Assembly (NCBI GenBank): GCA_963624975.1
Contig: CAVFRF010000078.1
Span: forward strand, 1 to 17,239
Direction of reading: 5' to 3'
From: CAVLCC01 sp963624975
GTDB taxonomy: Bacteria > Actinomycetota > Coriobacteriia > Coriobacteriales > CADBOM01
Length of the DNA stretch: 17,239 nucleotides
In this document: positions 15,960 to 17,239 of the stretch, one piece after another
Layout: the number at the start of each line of letters is the position of its first letter
How positions within the stretch are numbered: the first letter of the stretch is position 1
Made by a program: the position numbers and the translations under genes
The notes under the pieces: generated by a model
The model's database searches: none
What the model saw: the letters and a program-made list of their open reading frames with translations, nothing else
Told to the model about the DNA's origin: nothing

Positions 15960-17239
15960 CTATTCGACCTTCAAGGCAGCGTCGGCTGCATCCTGGACAG
16001 ACTGCGGAACGGCACCCGTGCCGCCGAGCACATAGCCCGCCGAGATAGACTCTCGGTTGGCCGAGACGACAGAGGTCACTGTCGCAAGGCCAGTGTCGGA
16101 GCCGTCGGCGAGGAGCAACACCGAGCCTGCCTTGCCGCACAGCGACACCGAAGCTAGCGCATCGGGATAGTTCCAGGCGTTGGCGATCGCCATGCCGTCG
16201 TATCCCAGTACGACCTCGGGTTGCACCGCAGCGTTGGACTGGCCGGTGGCCCACTTGGCTACCTCGGAGGAGGTGCCGATGCGGCCCTCGCCCGCGAGGC
16301 GCACGTACGGAAGTCCGAGTGCCTCGACGGCCGCGTCGCGGATGCCATCGTCGCCACCGGTGCCACCGAGCACCACAACCTGCTCGAAGCCGCCATCGGA
16401 GATGGCCTTGGCAGTGGCTTCACCGATGCCGCCGCCGATGGACATGAACAGCGGCGAGCGCGAGGCGTATGCGTAAGACGAGATCGACAGTGCGTCGGCG
16501 AAGCTTCCACCCTTCACGACGATCGCGGTCTTCGACCAGCTTCCGGCACCGGCGTTCGCGACCGCCACAGCGGTGGCGGCACGGTCGGAGCCGGAAATAC
16601 GCTCCACGAAGTTCACGCAGGCAAGCTGCGCGGCCTGACCAGCGCAAGCGTCGGACACCACGGCCGAGCCGCCCACAATGTGGACGCGAATGCCATCCTC
16701 GGCAGCCATGCGCGCAATCTCGGATGCGGCCTGCTCCGACAGAGCATCGCCATCGGTGGTCACGACCGGGCAATCGTAGAGACCGGCCAGAGCACTCGCC
16801 GACAGGGCGTCGGCGAAGCCGTAGGCCGACACCAGCACCACGTCGGAGCAGGTGCCGTCGGCAAATGCCTCGCCGTCGATTGCGGCCATGGTGTCGAGAC
16901 GTCCGTCACCGGCGAGCCTCTCGAACGATGTGGCCTGCGCGGCTATCTCGAACTCGCCGGCATAGACCTCGCCCGCATAGAGGCCTGCACCCTTAACTGC
17001 CACCTTGTAGGTGCCCGGCTCGGTCGGCGCGCCGGCAAGCGCGAGACCGGTAGCCGAAGCGTAGGACAGGGTGTAGTCGGTTCCCTCGGAAAGGGTCTTG
17101 CCATCGAGCGTTACGACCACGGATGCCGCGATGGCCTTGCCAGTGTACACGACGTGCGTCGAAGCCATTTCGGCCACGGCTCCGGCGATCGAGGCCTTGG
17201 AGATGGTCATCTCGCCCGCGGCGACCTCGCCGGTGTAGG
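15960..17239 (-). CDS. Surface protein with Ig-like module and three CWB2 cell-wall-binding repeats, C-terminal part (5' end outside window)
   Basis: The last 425 residues of a wall-bound surface protein. The frame is open to the right edge, where YTGEVAAGE precedes the first internal Met (17210), so that Met is not taken as the start. The visible part begins with the end of one module, then a complete Ig-like module (VVYTGKAIAASVVV, then GTDYTLSYASATG, then GAGLYAGEVYAGEF). Three CWB2 repeats follow to the C-terminus, marked by FADALSAS, FADALSIS and YPDALASV, by VHIVGGSAVVSD and VVVLGGTGG, and by ERLAGDGR and VRLAGEGR. The third copy ends YVLGGTGAVPQSV. No LRR is visible in this part. The likely role is wall attachment of an upstream functional domain that is outside the window. 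It lies on the same strand as the giant-gene operon but is separated by a hairpin and a candidate promoter. Confidence 0.9.
   Translation of the reverse strand, partial: YTGEVAAGEMTISKASIAGAVAEMASTHVVYTGKAIAASVVVTLDGKTLSEGTDYTLSYASATGLALAGAPTEPGTYKVAVKGAGLYAGEVYAGEFEIAAQATSFERLAGDGRLDTMAAIDGEAFADGTCSDVVLVSAYGFADALSASALAGLYDCPVVTTDGDALSEQAASEIARMAAEDGIRVHIVGGSAVVSDACAGQAAQLACVNFVERISGSDRAATAVAVANAGAGSWSKTAIVVKGGSFADALSISSYAYASRSPLFMSIGGGIGEATAKAISDGGFEQVVVLGGTGGDDGIRDAAVEALGLPYVRLAGEGRIGTSSEVAKWATGQSNAAVQPEVVLGYDGMAIANAWNYPDALASVSLCGKAGSVLLLADGSDTGLATVTSVVSANRESISAGYVLGGTGAVPQSVQDAADAALKVE

Overview
The window is GC-rich and carries two unrelated blocks. Its gene content fits a high-GC Gram-positive (monoderm) gut-type actinobacterium of the class Coriobacteriia, possibly the Eggerthellaceae. 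The reasons are [NiFe]-hydrogenase maturation genes beside giant BspA-like (LRR_5) surface proteins, with CWB2 cell-wall-binding repeats and no LPXTG anchor. This taxonomic call is inference from gene content only.

Left edge, plus strand (1-1562): the 3' end of hypD and a complete hypE. Together these make and deliver the cyanide ligands of the [NiFe]-hydrogenase active site. hypE converges on the next block with a gap of only 34 bp.

Main block, minus strand (15710 down to 1597): four tightly packed or overlapping genes that look like one operon. In transcription order they are: (1) a giant secreted protein of about 2663 residues with five BspA-type leucine-rich-repeat super-units, interleaved Ig-like modules and three C-terminal CWB2 repeats; (2) a related 1686-residue protein with three such super-units, three Ig-like modules, a Gly-rich linker, one C-terminal membrane helix and a Gly-rich cytoplasmic tail; (3) a 227-residue MotA/TolQ/ExbB-type proton-channel subunit; (4) a 123-residue DUF2149 protein whose single membrane helix carries an Asp in the same Asp-x-Met-Leu-Val setting as ExbD. 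Genes 1/2 and 3/4 overlap, and 2/3 are 33 bp apart. The arrangement suggests an ion-driven ExbB/ExbD-like complex made together with, and perhaps acting on, two very large surface proteins in a cell without an outer membrane. This is the most interesting feature of the window, and the coupling is inference.

Right edge (15711-17239): a 240-bp AT-richer intergenic region with a candidate promoter, an inverted repeat at the likely transcription start and a strong GC hairpin. Beyond it is the 3' end of another minus-strand surface protein with an Ig-like module and three CWB2 repeats. The locus is therefore a cluster of at least three surface-protein genes. I saw no RNA genes, CRISPR arrays or insertion sequences. 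Long open frames opposite the giant genes are judged to be composition shadows.
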